Source: Ramlibacter cellulosilyticus (GTDB lineage: Bacteria > Pseudomonadota > Gammaproteobacteria > Burkholderiales > Burkholderiaceae_C). From it: a stretch of DNA of 64,000 nt. Below the pieces are notes generated by a model. It searched no databases, had not been told where the DNA came from, and worked only from the letters and a program-made list of their open reading frames with translations. The stretch's first letter is position 1. Every line of letters starts with the position of its first letter. Shown piece by piece: positions 49,546 through 58,109 of the stretch. The stretch lies in NCBI RefSeq assembly GCF_014297465.1, contig NZ_JACORT010000016.1, positions 1 to 64,000 of the forward strand, read 5' to 3'. The translations under genes were made by a program, and so were the position numbers.

Positions 49546-51867
49546 CTATTTCCGCAACCCCTGCAGTTTGGCGAATGCGCCCTGCATCGCGGTGCCCATC
49601 GAGGGGTTGTTTGTTGCGCGTTGGCCTCGCCCGGCCCCCTCGAAGCGGTTCTCGCGGGGCGCGTCGCGGCGTCCCGTGGGGGTCCCGAGCTTCATCGTGA
49701 GGCTGATGCGCTTGCGCACGGGGTCCACTTCCAGGACTTTCACCTTCACGATGTCGCCTGTCTTCACCACTTCCCGGGCATCGTTCACGAACTTGTGGGA
49801 CAGCTGGCTCACGTGGACCAGGCCGTCCTGGTGCACGCCCAGGTCCACGAAGGCCCCGAACGCGGCCACGTTGCTCACCGTGCCTTCCAGCTCCATCCCG
49901 GGCTGCAGGTCGGCGATGTCGTCCACGCCCTCGTTGAAGCGGGCCACCTTGAAGTCCGGCCGCGGGTCGCGGCCCGGCTTCTCCAGTTCCGCCAGGATGT
50001 CCTTGACGGTGATGACGCCGAACTTCTCGTTGGCGAACAGCTCCGGCTTGAGCGTCTTGAGCATCTCGGCGCGGCCCATGAGGTCCTGCACCGGCTTCTT
50101 CGCCGCTTCCAGGATCTTCTCCACGACGGGATAGGTCTCCGGGTGCACGCCCGTCATGTCCAGCGGGTTGTCCCCGCCGCGGATGCGCAGGAAGCCCGCG
50201 CTCTGCTCGAAGGTCTTGGGCCCGAGGCCGCTCACCTGCAGCAGCTGCTGGCGGCTGCGGAAGGCGCCGTTGGACTCGCGCCAGGTCACGACCGCCTTGG
50301 CGACCGAGGGCGACAGGCCGGAAACGCGGGACAGCAGCGGCGCGCTGGCCGTGTTCAGGTCGACGCCGACGCGGTTCACGCAGTCCTCGACCACCGCATC
50401 CAGCGTGCGGGCGAGTTCGCTCTGGTTCACGTCGTGCTGGTACTGGCCCACGCCGATCGACTTGGGCTCGATCTTCACGAGTTCGGCCAGCGGGTCCTGC
50501 AGGCGGCGCGCGATCGACGCGGCGCCGCGCAGGCTCACGTCCACGTCCGGCAGCTCCTGCGAGGCGTATTCGCTCGCGGAGTAGACCGAGGCGCCCGCCT
50601 CGCTCACCACCACGCGCTGGATGTCGTCGCCGAGGCCCTTCACCAGCTCCGCGGCCAGCTTGTCGGTCTCGCGGCTCGCCGTGCCGTTGCCGATGGCGAT
50701 GAGGTTCACGCCGTGCTTCTTGCAAAGCAGCGCCAGGGTGTGCAGCGAGCCCGCCCAGTCACGGCGCGGCTCGTGCGGGTACACCGTGGCGGTGTCGACC
50801 AGCTTGCCGGTGGCGTCGACCACGGCCACCTTCACGCCGGTGCGGATGCCGGGGTCCAGGCCCATGACGACGCGCGGGCCGGCCGGCGCGGCCAGCAGCA
50901 GGTCGCGCAGGTTCTCGGCGAACACCTTGATCGCCACCTTCTCCGCCTCCTCGCGCAGGCGCGAGAACAGGTCGCGCTCGGTGGAGAGCGACAGCTTCAC
51001 GCGCCAGGTCCAGGCCACGCACTTGCGCAGCAGGTCGTCGGCGGGGCGCTTCTGGTGGCTCCAGCCCAGGTGCAGCGCGATCTTGCCTTCGGCGATGGAA
51101 GGCTGGCCCGGCTCCGGCTCCACCGGCAGGACGAGCTTCACTTCCAGGATGTCGAGCGCGCGGCCGCGGAACACGGCCAGCGCGCGGTGTGACGGGACGC
51201 GGCCGATCGGCTCGTCGTAGTCGAAGTAGTCGCGGAACTTGGCGACGTCGGGGTTGTTCTCGTCCTTGCCCGCCGCGAGCTTGGACTTGAGCAGCCCCTC
51301 GGTCCACAGCCACTCGCGCAGGCCCTGCACCAGCGCGGCGTCTTCCGCCCAGCGCTCCGACAGGATGTCGCGCACGCCGTCGAGCACGGCAGGCACGGTG
51401 GTGAAGTCCTCGCCGCCCTCGCCCTTTTCCTTCTTCACGAAGGGGACGGCCTCGGCGGCCGGGTCGCGCTTCGGGTCGGCCCACAGGAGGTCGGCCAGCG
51501 GCTCGATGCCGGCTTCGCGGGCGATCTGGCCCTTGGTGCGGCGCCGCGGCTTGTACGGCAGGTAGAGGTCTTCCAGCTCCTGCTTGGTGGGCGCGGCTTC
51601 GATGGCGGCGCGCAGCTCGGGCGTCAGCTTGCCCTGCTCGGCGATGCTCTTGAGCACGGCTTCGCGGCGCTCTTCCAGCTCGCGCAGGTAGGCGAGGCGG
51701 GCTTCGAGCTCGCGCAGGTGGTTGTCGTCGAGGCCGCCGGTGGCCTCCTTGCGGTAACGGGCGATGAAGGGGACGGTGGCGCCGGAGTCGAGCAGTTCGA
51801 CGGCCGCCCGGACCTGGTCTTCGCGGACGCGGAGTTCGGCAGCGATCTGCCGCAGGATTTTTTGCAC
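49546..51867 (-). CDS. tex: Transcription accessory protein Tex (S1 RNA-binding)
   Basis: The product has 773 residues from the GTG at 51867, giving VQKILRQIAAELRV, the usual Tex N-terminus and the same length as E. coli/P. aeruginosa Tex. The frame is open further upstream, but that part lacks conserved features. Parts in order: N-terminal helix-turn-helix region (GATVPFIARYRKEATGGLDD), YqgF/RNase H-like domain (VVMGLDPGIRTGVKVAVVD), helix-hairpin-helix motifs (LLSRVSGLSPSVAKAVV, LLQVSGLGPKTFEQSAGFLRI) and a C-terminal S1 domain (GMELEGTVSNVAAFGAFVDLG...). Tex is a cytoplasmic nucleic-acid-binding protein affecting transcription and toxin expression. The tail is Arg/Asn/Gly-rich. Confidence 0.93.
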   Translation of the reverse strand: MQKILRQIAAELRVREDQVRAAVELLDSGATVPFIARYRKEATGGLDDNHLRELEARLAYLRELEERREAVLKSIAEQGKLTPELRAAIEAAPTKQELEDLYLPYKPRRRTKGQIAREAGIEPLADLLWADPKRDPAAEAVPFVKKEKGEGGEDFTTVPAVLDGVRDILSERWAEDAALVQGLREWLWTEGLLKSKLAAGKDENNPDVAKFRDYFDYDEPIGRVPSHRALAVFRGRALDILEVKLVLPVEPEPGQPSIAEGKIALHLGWSHQKRPADDLLRKCVAWTWRVKLSLSTERDLFSRLREEAEKVAIKVFAENLRDLLLAAPAGPRVVMGLDPGIRTGVKVAVVDATGKLVDTATVYPHEPRRDWAGSLHTLALLCKKHGVNLIAIGNGTASRETDKLAAELVKGLGDDIQRVVVSEAGASVYSASEYASQELPDVDVSLRGAASIARRLQDPLAELVKIEPKSIGVGQYQHDVNQSELARTLDAVVEDCVNRVGVDLNTASAPLLSRVSGLSPSVAKAVVTWRESNGAFRSRQQLLQVSGLGPKTFEQSAGFLRIRGGDNPLDMTGVHPETYPVVEKILEAAKKPVQDLMGRAEMLKTLKPELFANEKFGVITVKDILAELEKPGRDPRPDFKVARFNEGVDDIADLQPGMELEGTVSNVAAFGAFVDLGVHQDGLVHVSQLSHKFVNDAREVVKTGDIVKVKVLEVDPVRKRISLTMKLGTPTGRRDAPRENRFEGAGRGQRATNNPSMGTAMQGAFAKLQGLRK

Positions 51868-52001
51868 GGTGTTACTGCTGGGGATCCATACGAGAGCGGG
51901 CGAGTTTGCCACACGCGTCGCACAGCCATTTAGGGCGCTGGCTGACAGTTGCGGCGCGTCCACGGCAGAGAATGTTTTGCAACATCCAAGGGAGATTTTC
52001 C
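51868..52001. promoter_or_regulatory. Divergent promoter region between tex and the LapA-domain gene
   Basis: Both genes are transcribed away from this 134-bp gap. A small inverted repeat ATGTT-TTGC-AACAT lies at 51972-51985, just ahead of the AAGGGAGA ribosome site of the rightward gene (51988-51995). I see no convincing -35/-10 pair, so promoter positions are not assigned. Confidence 0.35.
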
Positions 52002-52685
52002 ATGCGCGCTCGCACCACCCTCCTGGTCCTGGCGATCCTGCTGGTCGCGGGCTTTGCCGCCCTGAACTGGTCGGAGATCGTCCGTCCCACCCCCCTGTCC
52101 TTCGGCCTGATGGTCACGGACGCCCCCCTCGGCCTCATCCTGCTCGCCCTCCTGGGCCTGACGCTGGTCCTGTTCCTCGCGTCCAGCGCCGCGATGCGCA
52201 CCGCGTCGCTGATGGAGTACCGCACCCACCAGAAGACGCTGGAAGCGCAGCGCGAACTGGCGGACAAGGCCGAAGCCTCGCGCTTCACCGACCTGCGCCA
52301 GCACCTGGACACGCACCTGAAGGAGATGCGCGAGCGCGATGCGATCGCCGCCTCCGAATTCGACAAGGCGATGCTGCAGAGCCGCCGCGAGGTCCAGGCG
52401 CAGATGGAGCAGATGAACCGCATGCTCAACGCGCGCCTGAACGAGATGGAGCAGCGCCTGGCCGGCCGCACGCCGGCGATGGCGGCGCCGGTGCGCAACG
52501 AGGTGGTGGCTCCCGCGCACGACCCCGCGCTGGCCGCCCGCGAGGCGCAGCTGCGCGAGCAGCGCCTGCGCGAGGAAGAGCGCCTGCGCGACGAACGCAT
52601 CCGCGAGCAGCGCGACGTCCGCAACGAGGAACGCGCGCAGGCGGTGGACAAGCCGGCCGAGTCGGGCTGGCGCAAGTGGTTCTGA
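52002..52685 (+). CDS. LapA-domain inner-membrane protein with long coiled coil
   Basis: The product has 227 residues. The ATG at 52002 is set by AAGGGAGA upstream. Two membrane helices (TTLLVLAILLVAGFAALNW and APLGLILLALLGLTLVLFLAS) flank 'PTPLSFGLMV', the LapA (DUF1049) layout seen in LPS assembly protein A. The C-terminal ~150 residues are charged helices (HQKTLEAQRELADKAEA..., REAQLREQRLREEERLRDERI) that should form a cytoplasmic coiled coil. A role in envelope or LPS assembly is inferred from the domain only. Confidence 0.8.
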   Translation: MRARTTLLVLAILLVAGFAALNWSEIVRPTPLSFGLMVTDAPLGLILLALLGLTLVLFLASSAAMRTASLMEYRTHQKTLEAQRELADKAEASRFTDLRQHLDTHLKEMRERDAIAASEFDKAMLQSRREVQAQMEQMNRMLNARLNEMEQRLAGRTPAMAAPVRNEVVAPAHDPALAAREAQLREQRLREEERLRDERIREQRDVRNEERAQAVDKPAESGWRKWF

Positions 52686-52736
52686 CGCGCTAAGGTGGCC
52701 CTCCTGGCGGCTGGGTGCAGCCGCCGAAGAGTTGCC

Positions 52737-53453
52737 ATGCGAGCGCACTTCCTCCTCGTCGCCGCCTGCCTCGTGCCGGCGGCGCACGCGTCTTCTTCCT
52801 GCCGCGCGCAGTCGCCTGCCCTCCGCACGCCGGTCGTCGAGCTCTACACCTCCGAGGGTTGCAGTTCCTGCCCGCCGGCGGACCGGTGGCTCTCGGCGCT
52901 GAAGCAGGAAGCAGCGGCGGGCCGGGTCGTGGTCCAGGGCTTCCACGTGAGCTACTGGGACCGCCTCGGGTGGGTGGACCGCTTTGCCGCGCCCGCGCAC
53001 AACGCCCGCCAGCGCGAGATCGCCGCGCGCACCCGCTCGCCAAACGTGTACACGCCACAGCTCGTGCGCGACGGCCGCGATGCGCGCGACTACGCTGCGC
53101 CGCGGGCGGGCAACGAGCCGGCGGGCGCCGTCATCCGCCTGGAAAGGGCGCAAGTCCAGGCACTCGCCGACGTCACGCCGCGGGTGCCGGGCGCGCGCTG
53201 GGCGGCCTATTGGACGGTGACGGAGCACGGCCACGCAAGCAAGGTGCGCGCAGGCGAGAACGCGGGCGAGTTCCTGCAGCACGACTTCGTGGTGCGGCAG
53301 TTCGTGCCGGCGGGCACCCACGCGGGGACCCAGCGCCTGGAGTTCCGCCCGATGGCCGCCGAGGAGGGGCATCCGCAGCAGGTGAACCTCGTCGTGTTCG
53401 ATCCCGCCACCGGGATTCCGCTGCAGGCGCTCAGCCTGCAGTGCTCCGGCTAG
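52737..53453 (+). CDS. DUF1223 thioredoxin-like periplasmic protein
   Basis: The product has 238 residues. It has a signal peptide (MRAHFLLVAACLVPAAHA) and then the DUF1223 signature TPVVELYTSEGCSSCPPADRWLSAL, with a CxxC pair at Cys42 and Cys45. Later family features are VVVQGFHVSYWDRLGWVDRFA and SPNVYTPQLVRDGR. The fold is thioredoxin-like, suggesting a redox or thiol role in the periplasm; the substrate is unknown. Its stop TAG shares the palindrome CTAG (53450-53453) with the stop of ogt on the other strand. It lies 51 bp after the LapA-domain gene. Confidence 0.88.
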   Translation: MRAHFLLVAACLVPAAHASSSCRAQSPALRTPVVELYTSEGCSSCPPADRWLSALKQEAAAGRVVVQGFHVSYWDRLGWVDRFAAPAHNARQREIAARTRSPNVYTPQLVRDGRDARDYAAPRAGNEPAGAVIRLERAQVQALADVTPRVPGARWAAYWTVTEHGHASKVRAGENAGEFLQHDFVVRQFVPAGTHAGTQRLEFRPMAAEEGHPQQVNLVVFDPATGIPLQALSLQCSG

Positions 53454-53995
53454 TCGAACAGGCCGGGCGCGCCGCCCAGGCGTGCGCCTTCGATTTCCAG
53501 CATCCGCAGCTTCGTGAGCGCCCCGCCCTCGGCCGAGAAACCGCCGGAGCGCCCGCCGGCCGCCAGCACGCGATGGCAAGGGACCACCGGCGCGAACGGG
53601 TTGTGGCCCAGCGCCTGCCCGACGGCGCGCGAGGCGCCCGGCTCGCCCAGACGGCGCGCCACTTCCCCGTAGGTCAGCACTTCACCGGGCGGAATCGCCC
53701 GCGCCACGGCGTACACGCGCTGGTGGAACGGGGGAACGGCTTCCATGTCCAGCGGCAGGTCGGCGAGATCGTCCTGCGCCCCTTCGAGCAGCGCCTGGAT
53801 GCGCGCGATGGCGTCGCGGACGAACGCCGGCGGCTCGGCCTCGTCCACCTCGCCCGTCGCACGCAGCAGGCGCCGGCGCGTTCCGTCCGCCGTCGTTTCC
53901 GGCAACTGCACGGCGGCGAGCGCGTCTTGCGTCCACGCGATTCCGCACGCGCCGATCGCGGTGTCGAAGAGGCAGAAGCCCAGCGCGCGGGCCAT
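53450..53995 (-). CDS. ogt: Methylated-DNA-protein-cysteine methyltransferase
   Basis: The product has 181 residues. It removes methyl groups from O6-methylguanine by transfer to its own cysteine (a suicide repair protein). The active motif PCHRV is at 139-143 (Cys140), preceded by the helix-turn-helix DNA-binding part (GEVLTYGEVARRLGEPGASRAVGQALGHNP, which includes the Arg finger). It lies eight bases after the GST-like gene and is the last gene of the aidB-GST-ogt block. There is no Ada-type N-terminal regulatory domain, so it is an Ogt-type enzyme. Confidence 0.95.
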   Translation of the reverse strand: MARALGFCLFDTAIGACGIAWTQDALAAVQLPETTADGTRRRLLRATGEVDEAEPPAFVRDAIARIQALLEGAQDDLADLPLDMEAVPPFHQRVYAVARAIPPGEVLTYGEVARRLGEPGASRAVGQALGHNPFAPVVPCHRVLAAGGRSGGFSAEGGALTKLRMLEIEGARLGGAPGLFD

Positions 53996-54003
53996 GGACG
54001 GTC

Positions 54004-54948
54004 CTACGCCGCGCGCAGCACGTAGCCGATGCGCGGAAAGTGCACGTGCACGGTGCCCGCGCGCGCGTCTTCGCGGCGCAGGCTGTAGTGCGTGCGCGTG
54101 GCCGCGATCAGCTCGCCTTCGGTGGACTCCGTGCCGAAGGATTCCGGCGTGATCGTCACGCGGCTGCCCAGCGCGATGCCGTGGTCGTCCTGGAACGCGC
54201 TGTCGATCAGGAGGTTGGCGCCGCGCGCGGCAGGCTCGGCGCCTTTCGCGATCGCGATGGCGTCTTCGGGCGTGAGCCTGGTCATGGCGCCATGCCCGAT
54301 CGCTTCCATGCGATTGGCCCATTCGCCGACCGAGGGCGTCGCGTTGAGGATGTCCGCCAGCACGGGCACCTGGTTGCGCGTGTACCAGATGCCGTGGTAC
54401 GCGGAGAAGTCCGCGACGCAGGGCTCGACGCCGAAGAGGAAGTCGTGCTCGTCGGCCATGTTGGCGATGCGGCGCAGGTAGGAGCGGTAGGCGGACGTCG
54501 CGTCGCCGGGACGCAGGCGGACCATGTTCCCGGACATCGCCTTGCGGTCCTCGGAGAAAGCCTTGGCCGCTTCCGGCGGCGCCTTGGCGAACACGTGCGC
54601 GGCGCCCCGCGGCTGCAGGTTGTAGCCCATCGCCGCCCAGAACAGGCTGGAGTCGGCCCATTGCGCGAAGATGCGGCACACGCCCTTCAGGTGCGGCGGG
54701 TACAGCGTGGGCTCCGGCCGCACGTGTTCCAGCACGTCGCAGATCAGCGCCGTGTCGCAGTAGATGTCCGCGCCGACCTGCAGCACGGGGGTGCGGCGGT
54801 AGCCGCCGGTGAGCGCCACGACGTCGGGCTTGGGCGCGATCGCGGGCACGAGCACCGATTTCCACGGCAGCTTCTTGTGCCCCAGGATCAGGCGGATCTT
54901 TTCGGAGAAGGGCGAGCTGGCGTAGTGGTGCAGGATGAGGTCTTGCAT
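54004..54948 (-). CDS. Glutathione S-transferase-like protein with extra C-terminal domain
   Basis: The product has 314 residues, longer than the usual ~200-230. Residues 1-80 form the thioredoxin-like GST domain (LILHHYASSPFSEKIRLILG, then 'YRRTPVLQVGADIYCDTALI', which holds the cis-Pro and glutathione-contact residues). Residues ~90-215 form the helical domain. About 75 further residues (ANLLIDSAFQDDHGIALGSRVTITPESFG...FPRIGYVLRAA) form a beta-rich tail that I do not recognise. The ATG is two bases after the aidB stop and ogt follows after eight bases. A role in detoxifying alkylating or electrophilic compounds fits this context but is inferred. Confidence 0.85.
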   Translation of the reverse strand: MQDLILHHYASSPFSEKIRLILGHKKLPWKSVLVPAIAPKPDVVALTGGYRRTPVLQVGADIYCDTALICDVLEHVRPEPTLYPPHLKGVCRIFAQWADSSLFWAAMGYNLQPRGAAHVFAKAPPEAAKAFSEDRKAMSGNMVRLRPGDATSAYRSYLRRIANMADEHDFLFGVEPCVADFSAYHGIWYTRNQVPVLADILNATPSVGEWANRMEAIGHGAMTRLTPEDAIAIAKGAEPAARGANLLIDSAFQDDHGIALGSRVTITPESFGTESTEGELIAATRTHYSLRREDARAGTVHVHFPRIGYVLRAA

Positions 54949-54950
54949 GC

Positions 54951-56591
54951 TCAATGGGGCTGCGCGCGTTGGAGGATGGTGTCGAAGTCGGTGCGGGAGG
55001 ACAGCGTGCCGAAGGCCTGGCCCCAGTCCCCGGCGATGCGCGAGGCGCAGAAGGCGTCGAAGACCGCGGCCGGCGCCGTCTGGTGCAGCAGCGCGGCCTG
55101 CACCGCGAGCGCGACGTCCTGCGCGAGGCGGCGGGCTTCCATTTCGGTGGCCATGGCCTCCACGCGGGTCGGGAGGCTCGCGGCCAGGCGGTCGAGTGCC
55201 GGATGCGCCCCCTTCGCCGGCGCGAGCTCCTGCGCCAGCGCGGCGGCCGCATCCGCCTTGCGCAGGGCCCGCAGCAGGTCCAGCGCCATGATGTTGCCGG
55301 CGCCTTCCCAGATGGAGTTGAGCGGCATCTCGCGGTAGATGCGCGCCATGATGCCCTCGCCGCCCTCTTCCACGTAGCCATTGCCGCCCAGGCACTCCAT
55401 CGCCTCCTGCGCGAAGTGGCTGCCCCGCTTGCAGATCCAGAACTTGGCGATCGGCGTGAGCAGGCGCGCCATCGCGGCTTCGTGGGCGTCGCCGCGGCGG
55501 TCGAACGCGCGCGCGAGGCGCAGCGCCAGCGCGGTGGCCGCTTCGCTTTCGATCGCGAGGTCCGCGAGGACGTTGCGCATCAAGGGCTGCTCGACGAGGC
55601 GCTTGCCGAAGGCCATGCGCTGTTGGGTGTGGTTCATCGCGAGCGAGAGCGCCTGCCGCATGAGGCCGCTGGTGCCTAGCGCGCAGTCCAGGCGCGTCAT
55701 GGTGCCCATCTCGAGGATCTGCGGCACGCCCCGGCCTTCCTCGCCGACCAGCCACGCGGTGGCTTCGTGGAACTCCACTTCCGAGCTCGCATTGGCCTTG
55801 TTGCCCAGCTTGTCCTTGAGGCGCTGGATGAGGATGGCGTTGCGGCTGCCATCGGGCAGCACGCGGGGCAGGAACAGGCAGCTGAGGCCGGAGGCCGTCT
55901 GCGCGAGCACCAGGAAAGCGTCGCACATGGGCGCGGAGAAGAACCACTTGTGGCCGGTGACCGCGTAGCGCGGCCCCCAGTCGTCGCTGCCGCGCGGCTC
56001 GGCGCGCGTCGTGTTGGCGCGCACGTCCGAACCGCCCTGCTTCTCGGTCATGCCCATGCCCATGGTGACGCCCGACTTCCGCGCGAAGGGCACGAGCCGC
56101 GGGTCGTAGCCGCGGCTGGTGAGCTTCGGCGCCCAGTCGCGGAACACGCCGGCGTTGCTGCGCAGCGCGGGCGTGACGGCGTAGGTCATGGAGATCGGGC
56201 ACAGGATGGAAGGCTCCAGCTCGGTGAAGAGCATGAAGCCGGCGGCGCGCAGCACGTGGGCGCTGGTGCCGCCGGCCCACGGCGTGCCGTGCAGGCCGGC
56301 CTGCACCGCGGCGGACATCAGCGCGTGGTAGCTCGGATGGAACTCCACCTCGTCGATGCGGCGGCCGAAGCGGTCGTGCGTGCGCAGCTCCGGGGTGTGG
56401 GTGTTGGCGAGCCGCGCGTGGGCCTGCATGTCGCCGCTGCCGGCCAGCGCACCGAGCGCCTGCAGCGGCGCCATGTCCAGGTCCGGTGCATTGAAGCGCA
56501 GCGCGTCGCGCAGCGCGCGGTTCGTCTCGAACAGGTTGGTGTCCACCAGCGGCTCGGGCTGGTTGAAGACTTCGTGCGTGAGCTCGGGCAT
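54951..56591 (-). CDS. aidB: AidB-like acyl-CoA dehydrogenase, alkylation response
   Basis: The product has 546 residues (E. coli AidB is about 541). The ATG at 56591 has GGAGGTG upstream. The family likeness is seen from end to end: EVFNQPEPLVDTNLF at the start, GMGMTEKQGGSDVRANTTRAE, GHKWFFSAPMCDAFLVLAQT, GLSCLFLPRVLPDGSRNAI, LKDKLGNKANASSEVEF, FWICKRGSHF and REMPLNSIWEGAGNIMALD. AidB binds FAD and double-stranded DNA and is induced by methylating agents. It has isovaleryl-CoA dehydrogenase activity in vitro, but its main role is thought to be protective. Immediate neighbours are a GST-like gene and ogt, which supports the alkylation-stress reading. Confidence 0.93.
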   Translation of the reverse strand: MPELTHEVFNQPEPLVDTNLFETNRALRDALRFNAPDLDMAPLQALGALAGSGDMQAHARLANTHTPELRTHDRFGRRIDEVEFHPSYHALMSAAVQAGLHGTPWAGGTSAHVLRAAGFMLFTELEPSILCPISMTYAVTPALRSNAGVFRDWAPKLTSRGYDPRLVPFARKSGVTMGMGMTEKQGGSDVRANTTRAEPRGSDDWGPRYAVTGHKWFFSAPMCDAFLVLAQTASGLSCLFLPRVLPDGSRNAILIQRLKDKLGNKANASSEVEFHEATAWLVGEEGRGVPQILEMGTMTRLDCALGTSGLMRQALSLAMNHTQQRMAFGKRLVEQPLMRNVLADLAIESEAATALALRLARAFDRRGDAHEAAMARLLTPIAKFWICKRGSHFAQEAMECLGGNGYVEEGGEGIMARIYREMPLNSIWEGAGNIMALDLLRALRKADAAAALAQELAPAKGAHPALDRLAASLPTRVEAMATEMEARRLAQDVALAVQAALLHQTAPAAVFDAFCASRIAGDWGQAFGTLSSRTDFDTILQRAQPH

Positions 56592-56649
56592 GGCACCTCC
56601 GTCAGCGATGGGCGCAGTATCGCTCACGGCTCGCCGCGGAGGCACGGGA

Positions 56650-57666
56650 TCAGGTCAACTTCACCAGCTGCTTGCCGAAGTTCTTTCCCTTCAACATGCC
56701 CAGGAACGCTTCGGGCGCCGCCGCCAGGCCCTGCGCCACGGATTCCCGCGGGCGCAGCTTGCCGGTGGCGACCAGCGTTCCCAGCTCCTGCAGCGCCTGC
56801 GGCCACACGTCCATGTGCTCGCTCACGATGAAGCCCTGCACCAGCAGCCGGTTCGTAAGGAGCAGCTGGGGATACGCCATGGGGATGGGCTGGCCGTCGT
56901 AGCCGGCGATCATCCCGCAGAGGGCGATGCGGCCGAAAGCGTTCATGCGCAGCATGACCGCGTCCATCACCATGCCGCCGACGTTCTCAAAGTAGCCGTC
57001 GATGCCGTCCGGGCAGGCTTCCTTCACCGCCCTGGACAGCGACCCGGCGTCCTTGTGCGGGCGGTAGTCGACGCAGGCGTCGAAGCCTAGTTCCTCGGTC
57101 ACGTAGCGGCACTTGTCGGGACCGCCGGCGATGCCCACGGCGCGGCAGCCGCGCGCCTTGGCCAGCGCGCCGAACGCGCTGCCCACGGCGCCGCTCGCCG
57201 CGCTCACCACGAGGGTCTGGCCCGCTTTCGGCTGGAGGATGCCGTTGAGGCCGTACCACGCCGTCACGCCCGGCATGCCGACGGCGCCCAGGTAGTACGA
57301 GAGCGGCACGTGCGTCGTGTCCACCTTGCGCAGGGCGCCCGGCTGGTCGGCGGCGACCACGCTGTACTCCTGCCAGCCGCCGAAGCCCACCACCTTGTCG
57401 CCCACCGCGTACTTCGGGCTGCGGCTCTCGACGACTTCGCCCACGGTGCCGCCTTGCATCACCTGGCCGAGCGGCTGCGGCGCCGCATAGCTCCTGGCGT
57501 CGTTCATGCGCCCGCGCATGTACGGATCGAGGCTGAGGAAATGGTGGCGCACCAGCACCTCGCCGTCCTTCAGCGCAGGCGTGTCGCTTTCCACCAGCTT
57601 GAAGTTGCTGGCCGTGGCCTCGCCTTGCGGGCGGTTGTCCAGAAGGATCTGCTTGTTCCGGGGCAT
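56650..57666 (-). CDS. NADP-dependent MDR-family oxidoreductase (alkenal/curcumin-reductase type)
   Basis: The product has 338 residues of the medium-chain reductase superfamily, zinc-independent leukotriene B4 dehydrogenase/CurA branch. Marks are RNKQILLDNRPQGEATASNF, HHFLSLDPYMRGRMND, GMPGVTAWYGL and the nucleotide loop VVSAASGAVGSAFGALAK, then IDGYFENVGG. These enzymes reduce alpha,beta-unsaturated ketones or aldehydes with NADPH in the cytoplasm. It sits ten bases after the PaaI-type thioesterase gene, within a lipid catabolic operon. A 58-bp gap separates it from aidB. Confidence 0.92.
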   Translation of the reverse strand: MPRNKQILLDNRPQGEATASNFKLVESDTPALKDGEVLVRHHFLSLDPYMRGRMNDARSYAAPQPLGQVMQGGTVGEVVESRSPKYAVGDKVVGFGGWQEYSVVAADQPGALRKVDTTHVPLSYYLGAVGMPGVTAWYGLNGILQPKAGQTLVVSAASGAVGSAFGALAKARGCRAVGIAGGPDKCRYVTEELGFDACVDYRPHKDAGSLSRAVKEACPDGIDGYFENVGGMVMDAVMLRMNAFGRIALCGMIAGYDGQPIPMAYPQLLLTNRLLVQGFIVSEHMDVWPQALQELGTLVATGKLRPRESVAQGLAAAPEAFLGMLKGKNFGKQLVKLT

Positions 57667-57676
57667 CGTGGACTCC

Positions 57677-58105
57677 TCAGTCGGTGGAGATGGTGTTGGC
57701 CGGCGCGCTCGGCGCGGGCCGCTTGACGTACTTGAACGTGCCGGTGGCGTGCGCGCAGGCGTTGCCGGCCTCGTCGTAGATCGTGCCTTCGGTGAAGGCC
57801 ATGGACTTCGTCCGGTGCATCAGCCGGCCCTTGCCGGTCAGCAGGCCCTTGCAGGGCTGCATGAAGGTGGTCTTCATCTCGATCGTCACGACGCCGATCT
57901 CCAGGTCGACGCTGCGCGCGGCCGTCGCCATGGTCACGTCCAGCAGCGTCATGATCGCGCCGCCGTGCGTCACCAGGAAGGAGTTCATGTGCTCGTGCTT
58001 CGGCAGGTACTTCAGCTCGGACTGCCCGCCCTCCATGGCAATCAGCTCGAAGCCGAGATGGTGGACGAAGGGGATCTCCACCCCGAACAGCTTGGGTGTC
58101 GCCAC
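57677..58105 (-). CDS. PaaI-type hotdog acyl-CoA thioesterase
   Basis: The product has 142 residues with a single hotdog domain. The VTHGGAIMTLLDVTMATAA segment carries the HGG motif and the Asp on the central helix typical of PaaI thioesterases. Later strands are TIEMKTTFMQPCKG and KGRLMHRTKSMAFTEGTIYDEAG. It hydrolyses acyl-CoA thioesters in the cytoplasm; the chain length cannot be told. It lies four bases after the SDR gene and ten before the MDR gene. Confidence 0.92.
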   Translation of the reverse strand: MATPKLFGVEIPFVHHLGFELIAMEGGQSELKYLPKHEHMNSFLVTHGGAIMTLLDVTMATAARSVDLEIGVVTIEMKTTFMQPCKGLLTGKGRLMHRTKSMAFTEGTIYDEAGNACAHATGTFKYVKRPAPSAPANTISTD

Positions 58106-58109
58106 GTCC

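Noticed and set aside
51868..51963. Upstream in-frame extension of tex to a GTG at 51963
   Set aside because: The added residues are not Tex-like and lack a ribosome site. The GTG at 51867 gives the usual Tex N-terminus and length.
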